9,277 nucleotides of DNA, from the NCBI GenBank assembly GCA_003171295.1, contig PMYF01000550.1, positions 2,048 to 11,324 of the forward strand, read 5' to 3'. The notes under the pieces are model-generated. The model was not told the DNA's origin. It saw only the letters and a list, made by a program, of their open reading frames with translations, and ran no database searches. The stretch is from Acidobacteriota bacterium. GTDB lineage: Bacteria > Acidobacteriota > Terriglobia > UBA7540. Positions 1-7,552 of this stretch are shown here, in pieces; position 1 is the first letter of the stretch; every line of letters starts with the position of its first letter. Made by a program: the position numbers and the translations under genes.

Positions 1-1488
1 GTCGACAGCGCCACCGGGCTCCCCACGCCCGTTCGGCTGGCCTTTCGCTCCAAAGAAGGGCGCTATATCCCACCCTATGGTCATCGCAGCGAGATCAATG
101 ACGGCTGGTTTCAGGATTACGGCGCCGACGTGAAGCTGATGGATGCCTCTTTCGCTTACGTGGACGGCACGTTCCAGGTGGAGTTGCCCGTGGGTGAAGT
201 TTACCTCGAGATGACTAAGGGATTCGAATACGCGCCGGTCCGCCGCCGGCTGCAGATCGAAGCCGGTCAGCGCGAACTGCGCATCGAGATCGGGCGCATC
301 GCCGATCTCCGCTCCCAGGGATGGGTAACCGCAGACACCCACGTCCATTTCCTGTCGCCCACGACGGCGCTGCTCGAAGCCGGGGCGGAGGGACTTAATT
401 TGATTAACCTCCTCGCGGCCCAGTGGGGCGATCTGTTTACCAACGTCGGCGACATCACGAATGAGCCGCTGCTTTCCCGCGACAAGGAAACCATGGTCTG
501 GGTGGGCTCGGAGAATCGCCAGCACATTCTCGGCCACATTGGGATGCTGGGCCCGCAGGCGCCCGTCTTCCCGATGTCGGCGGCGGGGGTGGACGAAAGC
601 TACCTTGGCGATCCCGTTTGGAACAGCATGGCCCACTGGGCCGATGCCTGTCGTGAGCGCGGTGGTCTGGCTGTGTCGGTGCATTTTCCATACCCCACAG
701 GGGAAATCGCCGCGGATGTGGCGCTCGGCAAAATCGATGCCGTGGAGCTCTGGCCCCAGCATCCGGCAGGGGCCGAGGCAGGGCATTTCAACTTTCTGCG
801 TTTCCTCGATTGGTACCGATACCTGAATTGCGGCTATCGACTCCCCGCCGCGGGCGGCACCGACAAGATGGGAGCCTATATGCCGGTGGGAACGAATCGC
901 ACTTACGCCTATATCGGAAAGGAAGAATTCAATTTCCCCAACTGGGCCAAAGCCGTCCGCAGCGGAAACACCTTTGTGACCTCAGGGCCCATGCTCCTCT
1001 TCCAAGCCGACGGCCACCCGCCCGGCCAGGAAATCAGCCTGGGCGCCGGCGGCGGGACAATTGAAGCGCATGCCAGCGTCAAAAGCTTCGTGCCCTTTAA
1101 TCGGCTGGAGATTGTTCTCAATGGCCAGGTGGTGGCTTCGCGCGAAGCGGCTTCGGGAACGCGCGAGATGAAGCTTACCGAAAAGATCCGTGTGCCGGGC
1201 CCGGCCTGGATGGCGGCCCGCTGCTCATCGCAACTGGGGCCGGTAACATCCTGGGAATTCATGGTACAGGCGCATACATCTCCGGTTTACCTGGTCGTGC
1301 CGGGGCAGGAACTCTTTTCGGCCCAGACCGCCGCCTATATGCTAAAGCTGATCGATGGGTCGCAAGCCTTCGTGGAGAATCTTGCGACCCGCCCCGACCC
1401 GGAGAGGTTCGCGCGGGTAAGAAGAGTCTTTGAGGATGCACGGGCGGAACTGCATCGTCGACTGCACGCGCACGGGGTTCCGCATTGA
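1..1488 (+). CDS. CehA/McbA-family PHP metallohydrolase, 5' end missing
   Basis: The reading frame is open from the first base, so the true start lies outside the window; 495 residues are visible. The N-terminal 100 or so residues look like a beta-sandwich leader (ATG-P-PVR, YIPPYGH, GTFQVELPVGEVYLEM, GFEYAP). A metallohydrolase domain follows, starting GWVTADTHVHF; the D-T-H-V-H metal motif is encoded at 334-348. Further likely metal or active-site residues are the His in SENRQHILGHIG (codons near 514-540), the His of VSVHFP (near 680) and the Asp of AAGGTDKMG (near 862). The stretch GTNRTYAYIGKEEF followed by AVRSGNTFVTSGPML is typical of the CehA/McbA group. Those two named enzymes are a carbaryl hydrolase and an amide hydrolase, but family members vary, so the substrate here is unknown. 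It probably shares a transcript with the RraA-like gene 91 bases downstream. Confidence 0.85.
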   Translation, partial: VDSATGLPTPVRLAFRSKEGRYIPPYGHRSEINDGWFQDYGADVKLMDASFAYVDGTFQVELPVGEVYLEMTKGFEYAPVRRRLQIEAGQRELRIEIGRIADLRSQGWVTADTHVHFLSPTTALLEAGAEGLNLINLLAAQWGDLFTNVGDITNEPLLSRDKETMVWVGSENRQHILGHIGMLGPQAPVFPMSAAGVDESYLGDPVWNSMAHWADACRERGGLAVSVHFPYPTGEIAADVALGKIDAVELWPQHPAGAEAGHFNFLRFLDWYRYLNCGYRLPAAGGTDKMGAYMPVGTNRTYAYIGKEEFNFPNWAKAVRSGNTFVTSGPMLLFQADGHPPGQEISLGAGGGTIEAHASVKSFVPFNRLEIVLNGQVVASREAASGTREMKLTEKIRVPGPAWMAARCSSQLGPVTSWEFMVQAHTSPVYLVVPGQELFSAQTAAYMLKLIDGSQAFVENLATRPDPERFARVRRVFEDARAELHRRLHAHGVPH

Positions 1489-1579
1489 TAGGGGATTCAA
1501 CGCAGGGTCAGACCGGTCTGGCTGGCTCCAGGAAAGTGGCGCTTACTGGCCGGCGGAGATAACGGGCAGAGGAGGACAC

Positions 1580-2242
1580 ATGGAATGGAAGGATGACGCG
1601 GAGCTTTTTGAGCTCATGCGCACCAAGCTTTACACAGCCATCGTGGGAGATATCCTGGACGTTCTCGGCCGGCATCATCAGTTTTTTCCGCCGCAATGCC
1701 GGCCGCTTCGCCCGGATATGGTTGTGGCCGGGCGTGCCATGACGGTGCTGGAAGCAGACGTTTTCCACGAACCGGACCCGCCCTTCGGGCTGATGCTCGA
1801 AGCCCTCGATTCGCTGCGGCCTCACGAGCTTTACGTCGCGGCCGGGGCGTCGCCGCGTTATGCCCTGTGGGGAGAGCTGATGTCCACAGCGGCGCGGGCG
1901 CGCGGCTCGACCGGCGCGGTGCTGGCCGGCTTCACACGTGACACGCAAGGAATTCTGGCCCTCAATTTTCCCGTCTTTTGCAGCGGCTGCTATGCCCAGG
2001 ACCAGCGCGGTCGCGGGCAAGTGATCGCGCACCACGTGCAACTTGAAATCGACGGGGTCCTGGTAAGGCCTGGCGATGTCGTCTTTGGAGATATCGATGG
2101 CGTCGTGGTCCTCCCGCGCGAACTGGAAGTGGAAGTCATCATGGGGGCGCTGGAAAAGTCGCGGAAGGAGAAGACCGCGTTGCAGGATCTGGCGAGGGGT
2201 CGCATGGCAACCGAGGTGTTCAAGCATTACGGAATCTTCTGA
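1580..2242 (+). CDS. RraA-family protein, possible HMG/CHA-type aldolase
   Basis: The 220-residue protein starts at the ATG that follows a strong AGGAGG (1570-1575, 4-base spacer). A longer frame from 1430 would overlap the upstream gene and add non-conserved residues, so I reject that start. The length is usual for the RraA-like fold. Visible family signatures are the early TAIVGDILDVLG (19-30), VVAGRAMTV (48-56), a glycine-rich strand leading to GFTRD with R120-D121, and GDIDGVVVLP (170-179). In RraA-like aldolases of the 4-hydroxy-4-methyl-2-oxoglutarate type, the Arg-Asp pair contributes to pyruvate-enolate and metal binding. Its presence makes a lyase or decarboxylase role more plausible than inhibition of RNase E. 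Such proteins are often mislabelled dimethylmenaquinone methyltransferase. The neighbouring metallohydrolase suggests a shared catabolic route (inference). Confidence 0.85.
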   Translation: MEWKDDAELFELMRTKLYTAIVGDILDVLGRHHQFFPPQCRPLRPDMVVAGRAMTVLEADVFHEPDPPFGLMLEALDSLRPHELYVAAGASPRYALWGELMSTAARARGSTGAVLAGFTRDTQGILALNFPVFCSGCYAQDQRGRGQVIAHHVQLEIDGVLVRPGDVVFGDIDGVVVLPRELEVEVIMGALEKSRKEKTALQDLARGRMATEVFKHYGIF

Positions 2243-2393
2243 GGGCCGCACGACGCCCGACCGGAGGTTATTCAGCACCTTCGCGGGGGGGGCCACAATT
2301 TCTCCGGCAGTCGGAGCTGCGTTCCATGACGACGGGAACAACCTCCGACAGTAGCACGATGAACCCGCAGAAGGATTCTCCAGGAGGTGTACC

Positions 2394-2738
2394 GTGACTC
2401 AACCCTGGTTCATGGGTGCGGCTCTTCTGATCGCCCTACTCCAACTACCAGGTCAGAATCCCCCTTGGACACCAAACCCCACCGCGACACAGTCGCCCCC
2501 GCAGGAACCGGAGCACCGTTTCCCGATCGACAACCCGCAGCAGGCTCAGCATGCGGGGAAGCCAAGAGTCGATGCAGCACAGGTCAAGCGCGACGCCGAG
2601 GCGTTGGCCAAGCTGGCTGGGGAAATTCCTTCGGCCGTTGAAATGACCAACAAGGGAGTCCTGCCCAAGGACCTGAATGATCGGCTCAAGCGGATCGAAA
2701 AGCTATCGAAACAGCTTCGTCGGGAGCTTTTCAATTAG
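2394..2738 (+). CDS. Small predicted exported protein with C-terminal VLPKDL motif (paralogue A)
   Basis: I do not recognise a named family. The 114-residue protein starts at GTG 2394, supported by AGGAGGT at 2382-2388 with a 5-base spacer. Residues 5-20 are hydrophobic (WFMGAALLIALLQLPG), like a signal peptide, but no basic residue precedes them, so the export call is moderate. Residues 21-55 are rich in Pro and Gln and probably disordered. Residues 58-114 are charged and helix-prone, ending in GVLPKDLNDRLKRIEKLSKQ. This C-terminal part aligns without gaps to the minus-strand gene ending at 3107, with 27 of 57 residues identical by my count. That conservation argues strongly that both frames are real genes. 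The alternating Leu/Lys/Glu pattern would suit an amphipathic helix or coiled coil for protein binding. Function unknown. Confidence 0.75.
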   Translation: MTQPWFMGAALLIALLQLPGQNPPWTPNPTATQSPPQEPEHRFPIDNPQQAQHAGKPRVDAAQVKRDAEALAKLAGEIPSAVEMTNKGVLPKDLNDRLKRIEKLSKQLRRELFN

Positions 2739-2918
2739 ACTGATCAGGCGGGGGGACGCAGCCTCATACGAACGGGCGTTTAAGAGGATACCCATCGCAG
2801 CCCTTTCGTCTCGCAGAGTTGGAGGGGTTGCTGGGAGTGATAGGCCGAATTTCACATCACGCTGGCAGGGTTTGGGGGGCTGCCGGAAGGGCGGGGCTTC
2901 AGAGCCTGTGGAAATGCG

Positions 2919-3010
2919 CTGTCATTCTGAGCGAAGCGAAGAATCTCTGTATTTGTAGAATCAGGCAAATGCGGAGATCCTTCGTCGTCTGCGGCTCCTC
3001 AGGATGACAG
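2919..3010. repeat. Imperfect palindromic intergenic repeat (CATTCTGAGCGAAGCGAAGAATCT type)
   Basis: The ends form an inverted repeat: CTGTCATTCTGAG at the left matches the reverse complement of CTCAGGATGACAG at the right in 12 of 13 positions. The centre is a second paired block, 2941-2955 against 2966-2980, with 12 of 15 complementary and two more G-T pairs, closed by a 10-base loop. The right arm carries about 8 extra bases (the GAGCCGCAGACGACGAAGGATCT variant). Both arm variants belong to a dispersed intergenic repeat I know from acidobacterial and several other environmental genomes. No transposase is present, so it is a non-autonomous, REP- or MITE-like element. Sitting between two convergent genes, its transcript would fold from either strand and could protect or terminate both messages (inference). 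Confidence 0.8.
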
Positions 3011-3074
3011 TCATGACGGTTTTTCCGCAGCCTGTTCGCCCCCGCCGAAATCGCGGCTCCCGCCCTCTGTTCGT

Positions 3075-3089
3075 CCCGAGCCTCTCGGG
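3075..3089 (-). terminator. Small stem-loop after paralogue B, weak terminator candidate
   Basis: CCCGAG and CTCGGG form a perfect 6-bp stem with a 3-base loop, 17 bases past the stop codon of the minus-strand gene. There is no T-tract on the minus strand after it, so intrinsic termination is doubtful; it may only stabilise the 3' end of the message. Confidence 0.3.
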
Positions 3090-3106
3090 TGCGGTCACCC
3101 AGTGTT

Positions 3107-3481
3107 CTACGGTGAAATCTGCGAGCGCAAACTCTTCGCCAATTTCTCAATCTGTTTCAACTGCTGAGACAGATCCTTGGGAAGAACGTTCTTCGACACC
3201 AAGTCGACTTGACCGGGAATCTTCTGCGCGAGCTCGGCCAACTCTTGCGCGTTTTTACGGGCCGCTCGCGCGTCGAAACGCCGCTTGGCTTTCCCCAATC
3301 CCTCGGGGATGGGCTCGTCGGGAGGGTGAGGCCGACTGCTCACTTTCCCGGCGGGGGAGGGCGGGTTTCCGGTCGGCATCTGCTGGCTTCCCCCGAAGCC
3401 TCCCGGTTGATGTTGTGCGTACAGCATGCCCCAAACGCCCAGGCAGCCAGAGAGCAACGCCAGAGCAATGAACCCTTTCAT
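3107..3481 (-). CDS. Small predicted exported protein or lipoprotein with C-terminal VLPKDL motif (paralogue B)
   Basis: I do not recognise a named family. The 124-residue protein starts at the ATG read from 3481 downward, behind an AGGAGGAGG-type site (3488-3496, 6-base spacer). The N-terminus MKGFIALALLSGCLGVWGML is a good export signal. L10-S11-G12-C13 fits a lipobox, so it may be a lipoprotein, although cleavage near LYAQ by signal peptidase I is also possible. Residues 24-65 are Gly/Pro-rich and probably disordered. Residues 68-124 match the C-terminal half of the plus-strand gene at 2394-2738 without gaps, including KNVLPKDLSQQLKQIEKLAK. Outside this half the two proteins are unrelated in sequence, so the conserved unit is the helical C-terminus. 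It lies downstream of the receptor terminator and so probably has its own promoter. Function unknown. Confidence 0.78.
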   Translation of the reverse strand: MKGFIALALLSGCLGVWGMLYAQHQPGGFGGSQQMPTGNPPSPAGKVSSRPHPPDEPIPEGLGKAKRRFDARAARKNAQELAELAQKIPGQVDLVSKNVLPKDLSQQLKQIEKLAKSLRSQISP

Positions 3482-3629
3482 GGCAAACCTCCTCCTGGCC
3501 CCGGGTTCTGTCGTCCAGGGCTATTCCAATTTGATTGTCCCAATCGCGATGCCCTCATTTGCGCGGCCTGGAAGAGAAATCCCCCGAGGCGGGATCAGCC
3601 AGGGTAAGTTTGAACGGCACCAGCATACC

Positions 3630-3678
3630 AAAAGAAAAACCCTCTCGCCCGGCCAGAATTGCCAGCCGAGCGAGAGGG
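3630..3678 (-). terminator. Rho-independent terminator of the TonB-dependent receptor gene
   Basis: A perfect 9-bp stem pairs CCCTCTCGC (3640-3648) with GCGAGAGGG (3670-3678). On the minus strand it is followed at once by a TTTTTCTTTT tract (3639-3630). It lies 32 bases past the receptor stop codon and separates that gene from paralogue B on the same strand. Confidence 0.9.
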
Positions 3679-3710
3679 TAAGAAGCATTCGATCCAAATG
3701 TCCAACCCAG

Positions 3711-6700
3711 CTAGAAGCTAAGCTTCAAACCGAACTGGACCTCACGAGCGGCACCGCTGGTGTTATTGATCACCCCAAAGGAAGCGGCATCAACGTTTGT
3801 GTGGGGATACGCGAAGTTGGGGGTGTTCCACATGTTGAACAGTTCAGCGCGGAACTCCAACTTGAAACGCTCGCTCAGTTGGAAGTGCTTGAGCGCCGCG
3901 AAGTCCCAATCTTGCAACCCCGGGCCGCTCAGGATGTTACGACCGGAATTTCCAAAGCGGTAGTTACCGGCAAGCACGCCCGCCGCCAGAGCGGTGGTAG
4001 TGAAACAGCTCGTATCGAACCACGCCGCGAGCGTCTTGGAACCATTGCCGAAGCAAGTCCGATCAGGGCGCGGAGTGGCGGATGCTGTGTTGGCGTACGA
4101 GTCCGCGGCTGTAACGGTGAACGGGAATCCGGATTGGAAGGAGGTAATGCCCGACACCTGCCAGCCGCCCAGGACCGCGTTGGCAGCCCCCCCGGTGTTC
4201 ATGTAGCGCTTACCCTTGCCGACGGGCAGTTCATAGATGTAGCTGATCACCAGCCGGTTGCGGGCATCGGTGAAGGAGCGCCCGTAGTCCAGCCAGGGGC
4301 GGTTGTCGTCTTGCGCGTCGCCGTTGCCAACTCCGCCGCCGAACCCTTCATCGCCCTCGTTGTTGTCAAGCGACTTGGCATAGGTGTGAGCGATGAGCAG
4401 GCTCATGCCGTTTGAGAAGCGCTTGGTGATTTTCGTTTGCAAGGAGTTGTAATTCGAGTTCGCATCCGCGGTGGTATAGAGCATCTCTCCGAAGTCCGCA
4501 TACGGACGCCGAGGCTGCAAATCACCTGGCCCAGGCTCGGGTTGATTGGCGGGCAGGTGCAGGTCACCAAGGTGCGTTCCCTTGGCGCCGATGTAATTGA
4601 CTTCCACCGCCCAGTTTTGGGTGAGTTGCGACTCAATTCCAAAGCTCCACTGCTGCACATAAGGAGCTTTGTAGTGGGGTGACACGAACAGGGAGATGAA
4701 CTGCTGGGAGAGGGGTGGAATTCCGCCAGAGCCCCCGAAGACATTGGCCGTGGTAGCGGTGGGTACCTCCCCGCTGGCGGTATTGAAGTACTGCGAGGGT
4801 GAAAACACCGGATTGTTGTTAACGAAATGCTGGTTGTTGAAGTTCGGCGTGTCGTAGAAGATCCCATAGCCGGTACGGATGATCGCCTTATCCGATCCGG
4901 TGGGCCTCCACGAGATGCCGAGGCGGGGCGCAAACTGCTTGTTGTTAGGGAAAATCAGCGTACTTGCCGTGCGGCCCGTGAACCCGAATTGACTTCGCTG
5001 GGCGCTAGTGGCAATCAGGCAGGGAGCTGACAAATCGCCATTTCGGTGGAGGTAGGCATCTGCAGCGCTGGTGCAAAGCGCGTCGTTCGCTGCCGCAGGA
5101 AGCGCCGAGACCAATAAGGCATTTCCGAGCCCCGAGAAGGGAAGCCCGGTGGGCTGAAGGGTCAGATAGTTGTTCATCTTGTCGGTTGCCCAGCGGCGAT
5201 ACTCCCAACGAATACCAACGTTGACGGTGAGGTTGGAACTAATCTTAATGTTATCCTGGGCGTACGTGTTCCAGAACCCACCACCGACCTGGTTGGTATC
5301 CTGATACTTGATCGTGTGCGCGGCACTGTTCGGATAGCCTAGGAGGAAGTCCGCCAGGTCGGCGTTGCTATTTACGGCGGCGGAGGCGGAGCCGAACAAG
5401 TCGGAGTACTGGCCGTTGAAAGAGATCTGGCCGTGGGGAGAAAACGATGCCGCTTCCCGCAGAATCTGGTAGAACTGGAAGTCGGCGCCCACTACCACCG
5501 TGTGGCGGCCATGTGTCCAGGTCAGGTTATCCTGGTACTTCTCCACCATGTCCGGGCTGATTACCGGACGATAGTTGGAATCCCCGATGCCCGCAAAGTT
5601 GTTGAAGCCAAACCACGGGAACCCTTCGAAGCTCGGCGACACGGAGGTAAAGTTCTGGATGCCGAACCCCTTCTGGAAGCCTTGCGCTCGCGGACAACTG
5701 GCGCAGTCTGCAATGTCATAGTCGCGCTGGAAGCCGAAATGCGCTTCGTTCAGCAGGTGTCCGCCAAAGGTATGTGTCCACCCCAAAGCCAGGTTCTGGC
5801 CGCGGAAGTAAATCGTATCGCCGAAGCCCGGCAGGATGCTGTACCCGGAGTAGGGGTTTACAGCATACGAGTTTCCGATGATATAGCGAGCATTGAACTG
5901 GTCCCTGGGGCCGAAATTGTGATCGATGCGGACATCGCCCTGATGCTGCGTTAGCGGCAACGGCGCAGCTTGGACGAAGTTCACGCCCGTTACGCCGGTT
6001 AGATTGGGGCTCGGGAAGGGGTTGAACGAAAGGGCATGCGCCGCTACCGGGTCGAGGACTCGGGAGCCGCCCGTGGGGAAGAGGATGTTCCCCACAATGG
6101 GATTGGCGATCACGATGTGTTCCTTGGGGTCCGCTACATTGGGACAATGATAGGACTGGGCAGTGGCGGGGTCGAAGAGTTGGCCCGCATCGTAACTGAG
6201 ATTGGAAGGTCCACCGGAACCGCACAGGTTAATGTTCTTAGAGGGGTCATTGGTCAGCGAGCCGCTGAGGTCGCCGCCCAGTTGCGCCGCCGTGGGAACG
6301 AGGCGGTTTTGGGCCCCGCCCTGAATCTGGCGCAACTCCTCGTAGTTCACAAAGAAGAAGGTCTTGTTCTTCTTGATCGGGCCGCCGATTGAACCGCCGA
6401 ATTGGTTCCGGCGATACTCCGGCAAGGTTTTCTGGAAGTAGGGAGCGGAGTCTAGTTTGTCGTTGCGCAAGAACTCGTATAGAACGCCGTGGAACTCATT
6501 GGTACCAGACTTCGTTACGAGGTTGATGGTGGATCCCGCGGTCTTGCCGAAGGCCGCGTCGTAAATATTCGTCTGGACCTTGAACTCTTGGACTGCGTCC
6601 GGCGGAGGAGAAACGGCGAAGCCGCCAAAGGTCATGTTGCGCGAATCCACGCCGTCGATAATCGAGTTGTTGCTCGAAGAGCGCGCGCCGTTAGCAGTGT

Positions 6701-7280
6701 AAGAAGACTCGCTGAAAGGCGAGCCAAACTGGTCGTTGGCGAACCCGCCGTTATCCGTGGTAGTGCCCGGAACCAACGAAGCCAGCGCGCCGAATCGCCG
6801 CAAGTTCAAGGGCAGGTCAACCACGTCACGCTCGCCGATCACGGTTCCGACGCTCGCCGTACTGGTTTCCACCAGGGGCGCCGCACCGCTGACTTCCACG
6901 CGTGTGGCAAGTTCACCGACTTGCAACTGGACGTTAAGCGTGGCTTTCTGGTCCACCAAAAGGGTGATGCCAGTCTGCACAGAAGTCTTGAATCCCGCCT
7001 TCTCCACGGTCAGCGTGTAGGCGGACGGATGGAGAGAAGGAAGGTTGAAGTTTCCCGTTGGGTCTGTCGTCGTCTTGGTCGCCTGCCCAGTGCCGGCATC
7101 CGTCGCCGTGACGCTCGCGTCCGGAATAGCAGACCCCGAGGGGTCAGTTACCGTGCCTGTAAGGGCGGCGTTGACGGTTTGACCGAAATTGGGGGAAGGG
7201 GTCAGGAAGACAGCAAACGCAACAACCAAAAGGGACGTTAGGAGCCAACCGATACGGCTACCTTCGCCGCGGTAACGCAT
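3711..7280 (-). CDS. Oar-like TonB-dependent receptor with carboxypeptidase-regulatory-like domain
   Basis: A 1189-residue outer-membrane beta-barrel protein that would import a ligand, or act as an adhesin-like transporter, using TonB energy. It starts at the ATG at 7280 behind GGAGGTGA (7291-7284). Residues 1-34 are a signal peptide with basic start and hydrophobic core (WLLTSLLVVAFAVFL), probably cut after NFGQ. Residues 37-122 form a carboxypeptidase-regulatory-like beta-sandwich (LTGTVTDPSGSAIPDASVTA through GNFNLPSL to GFKT). Residues 140-260 are the plug, with the conserved IIDGVDSRN and GSTINLVTKSGTNEFHG. The barrel follows, beginning RNQFGGSIGGPIKKNKTFFF, and ends REVQFGLKLSF with the C-terminal Phe typical of proteins assembled by BAM. 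Length and layout match the large Oar/Solibacter-type family. The frame is intact. It is transcribed alone, from the divergent region to its own terminator. Ligand unknown. Confidence 0.95.
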   Translation of the reverse strand: MRYRGEGSRIGWLLTSLLVVAFAVFLTPSPNFGQTVNAALTGTVTDPSGSAIPDASVTATDAGTGQATKTTTDPTGNFNLPSLHPSAYTLTVEKAGFKTSVQTGITLLVDQKATLNVQLQVGELATRVEVSGAAPLVETSTASVGTVIGERDVVDLPLNLRRFGALASLVPGTTTDNGGFANDQFGSPFSESSYTANGARSSSNNSIIDGVDSRNMTFGGFAVSPPPDAVQEFKVQTNIYDAAFGKTAGSTINLVTKSGTNEFHGVLYEFLRNDKLDSAPYFQKTLPEYRRNQFGGSIGGPIKKNKTFFFVNYEELRQIQGGAQNRLVPTAAQLGGDLSGSLTNDPSKNINLCGSGGPSNLSYDAGQLFDPATAQSYHCPNVADPKEHIVIANPIVGNILFPTGGSRVLDPVAAHALSFNPFPSPNLTGVTGVNFVQAAPLPLTQHQGDVRIDHNFGPRDQFNARYIIGNSYAVNPYSGYSILPGFGDTIYFRGQNLALGWTHTFGGHLLNEAHFGFQRDYDIADCASCPRAQGFQKGFGIQNFTSVSPSFEGFPWFGFNNFAGIGDSNYRPVISPDMVEKYQDNLTWTHGRHTVVVGADFQFYQILREAASFSPHGQISFNGQYSDLFGSASAAVNSNADLADFLLGYPNSAAHTIKYQDTNQVGGGFWNTYAQDNIKISSNLTVNVGIRWEYRRWATDKMNNYLTLQPTGLPFSGLGNALLVSALPAAANDALCTSAADAYLHRNGDLSAPCLIATSAQRSQFGFTGRTASTLIFPNNKQFAPRLGISWRPTGSDKAIIRTGYGIFYDTPNFNNQHFVNNNPVFSPSQYFNTASGEVPTATTANVFGGSGGIPPLSQQFISLFVSPHYKAPYVQQWSFGIESQLTQNWAVEVNYIGAKGTHLGDLHLPANQPEPGPGDLQPRRPYADFGEMLYTTADANSNYNSLQTKITKRFSNGMSLLIAHTYAKSLDNNEGDEGFGGGVGNGDAQDDNRPWLDYGRSFTDARNRLVISYIYELPVGKGKRYMNTGGAANAVLGGWQVSGITSFQSGFPFTVTAADSYANTASATPRPDRTCFGNGSKTLAAWFDTSCFTTTALAAGVLAGNYRFGNSGRNILSGPGLQDWDFAALKHFQLSERFKLEFRAELFNMWNTPNFAYPHTNVDAASFGVINNTSGAAREVQFGLKLSF

Positions 7281-7385
7281 TCTTCACCTCCAGAATTTTT
7301 AAAGAAATGTCAGCCCGTCGAACTAACATCACTGGGCTCAATACCTGTGCTAATATCAGCCCGACGCGACCCGACGCAAAGAAAT

Positions 7386-7411
7386 GCCTGGGCCTACAAC
7401 CTCACCCAGGC
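7386..7411 (-). other. Hairpin in the receptor leader
   Basis: GCCTGGG (7386-7392) and CCCAGGC (7405-7411) form a perfect 7-bp stem with a 12-base loop. On the minus strand the stem is followed by ATTTCTTT. It would lie in the 5' leader if the promoter at 7431-7459 is right. The layout resembles a weak attenuator, but the T-tract is broken, so this is tentative. Confidence 0.4.
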
Positions 7412-7430
7412 GCAGTGTCTAGATGCAACA

Positions 7431-7459
7431 ATCTTGCAACAACAATCCGCCGGTGTCAA
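7431..7459 (-). promoter_or_regulatory. Predicted sigma-70-type promoter of the TonB-dependent receptor
   Basis: On the minus strand there is a perfect TTGACA (7459-7454), a 17-base spacer, then CAAGAT (7436-7431). The second box matches TATAAT at three positions, including the A and T that matter most. Transcription would start near 7424 and give a leader of about 145 bases. The -35 box is ideal and the -10 box is mediocre, as expected of a promoter that depends on an activator. Confidence 0.5.
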
Positions 7460-7483
7460 GCTATTCTTAGAAGCTATTCTTGG
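7458..7483. repeat. Two tandem 13-bp direct repeats at the receptor promoter
   Basis: AAGCTATTCTTAG (7458-7470) is followed without gap by AAGCTATTCTTGG (7471-7483), 12 of 13 bases identical. The first copy overlaps two bases of the predicted -35 box and the second lies directly upstream of it. The 13-base period places the copies somewhat more than one helical turn apart. This is a plausible binding site for a regulator of the receptor gene (inference). Confidence 0.5.
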
Positions 7484-7552
7484 AAGATTGCGTAACTTTT
7501 GAGGTTAGACTTGCTAGCGCTTGCTCGCATCAACGATATCGCCGTGTTGCAG

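Larger units (their letters stand above)
2739..3106. other. Gap between convergent small genes
   Basis: This 368-base gap lies between the stop codons of the two convergent paralogues. It contains the hairpin repeat at 2919-3010 and a small stem-loop at 3075-3089. From 2739 to 2918 I see no credible gene, promoter or terminator. Short frames across the repeat translate to HSERSEESLYL and ASLRMT-type peptides, which are artefacts of that repeat family and not proteins. Confidence 0.6.

Noticed and set aside
1430..1579. N-terminal extension of the RraA-like frame upstream to 1430
   Set aside because: It would overlap the metallohydrolase gene by 59 bases, adds residues unlike the family, and ignores the strong ribosome binding site right before 1580.
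2285..2292. Run of eight G residues, possible phase-variable tract
   Set aside because: It lies between genes, 102 bases before the next start and outside any promoter I can recognise, so there is no mechanism to support switching.
2302..2316. CTCCG/CGGAG hairpin after the RraA-like gene as a terminator
   Set aside because: Only a 5-bp stem with no following T-tract, and about 60 bases past the stop codon.
1508..2341. 277-codon minus-strand frame opposite the RraA-like gene
   Set aside because: It is antisense to a clearly conserved gene, its translation shows no domain signature, and long antisense frames are expected in GC-rich DNA.
2677..3150. Short frames reading HSERSEESLYL or FFASLRMTAHFH
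   Set aside because: These are translations of the palindromic intergenic repeat and are widespread false proteins in databases.
3426..4415. 329-codon plus-strand frame opposite the 3' end of the receptor gene
   Set aside because: It runs across the receptor terminator and barrel-coding region with low-complexity sequence and no ribosome binding site that I can see.
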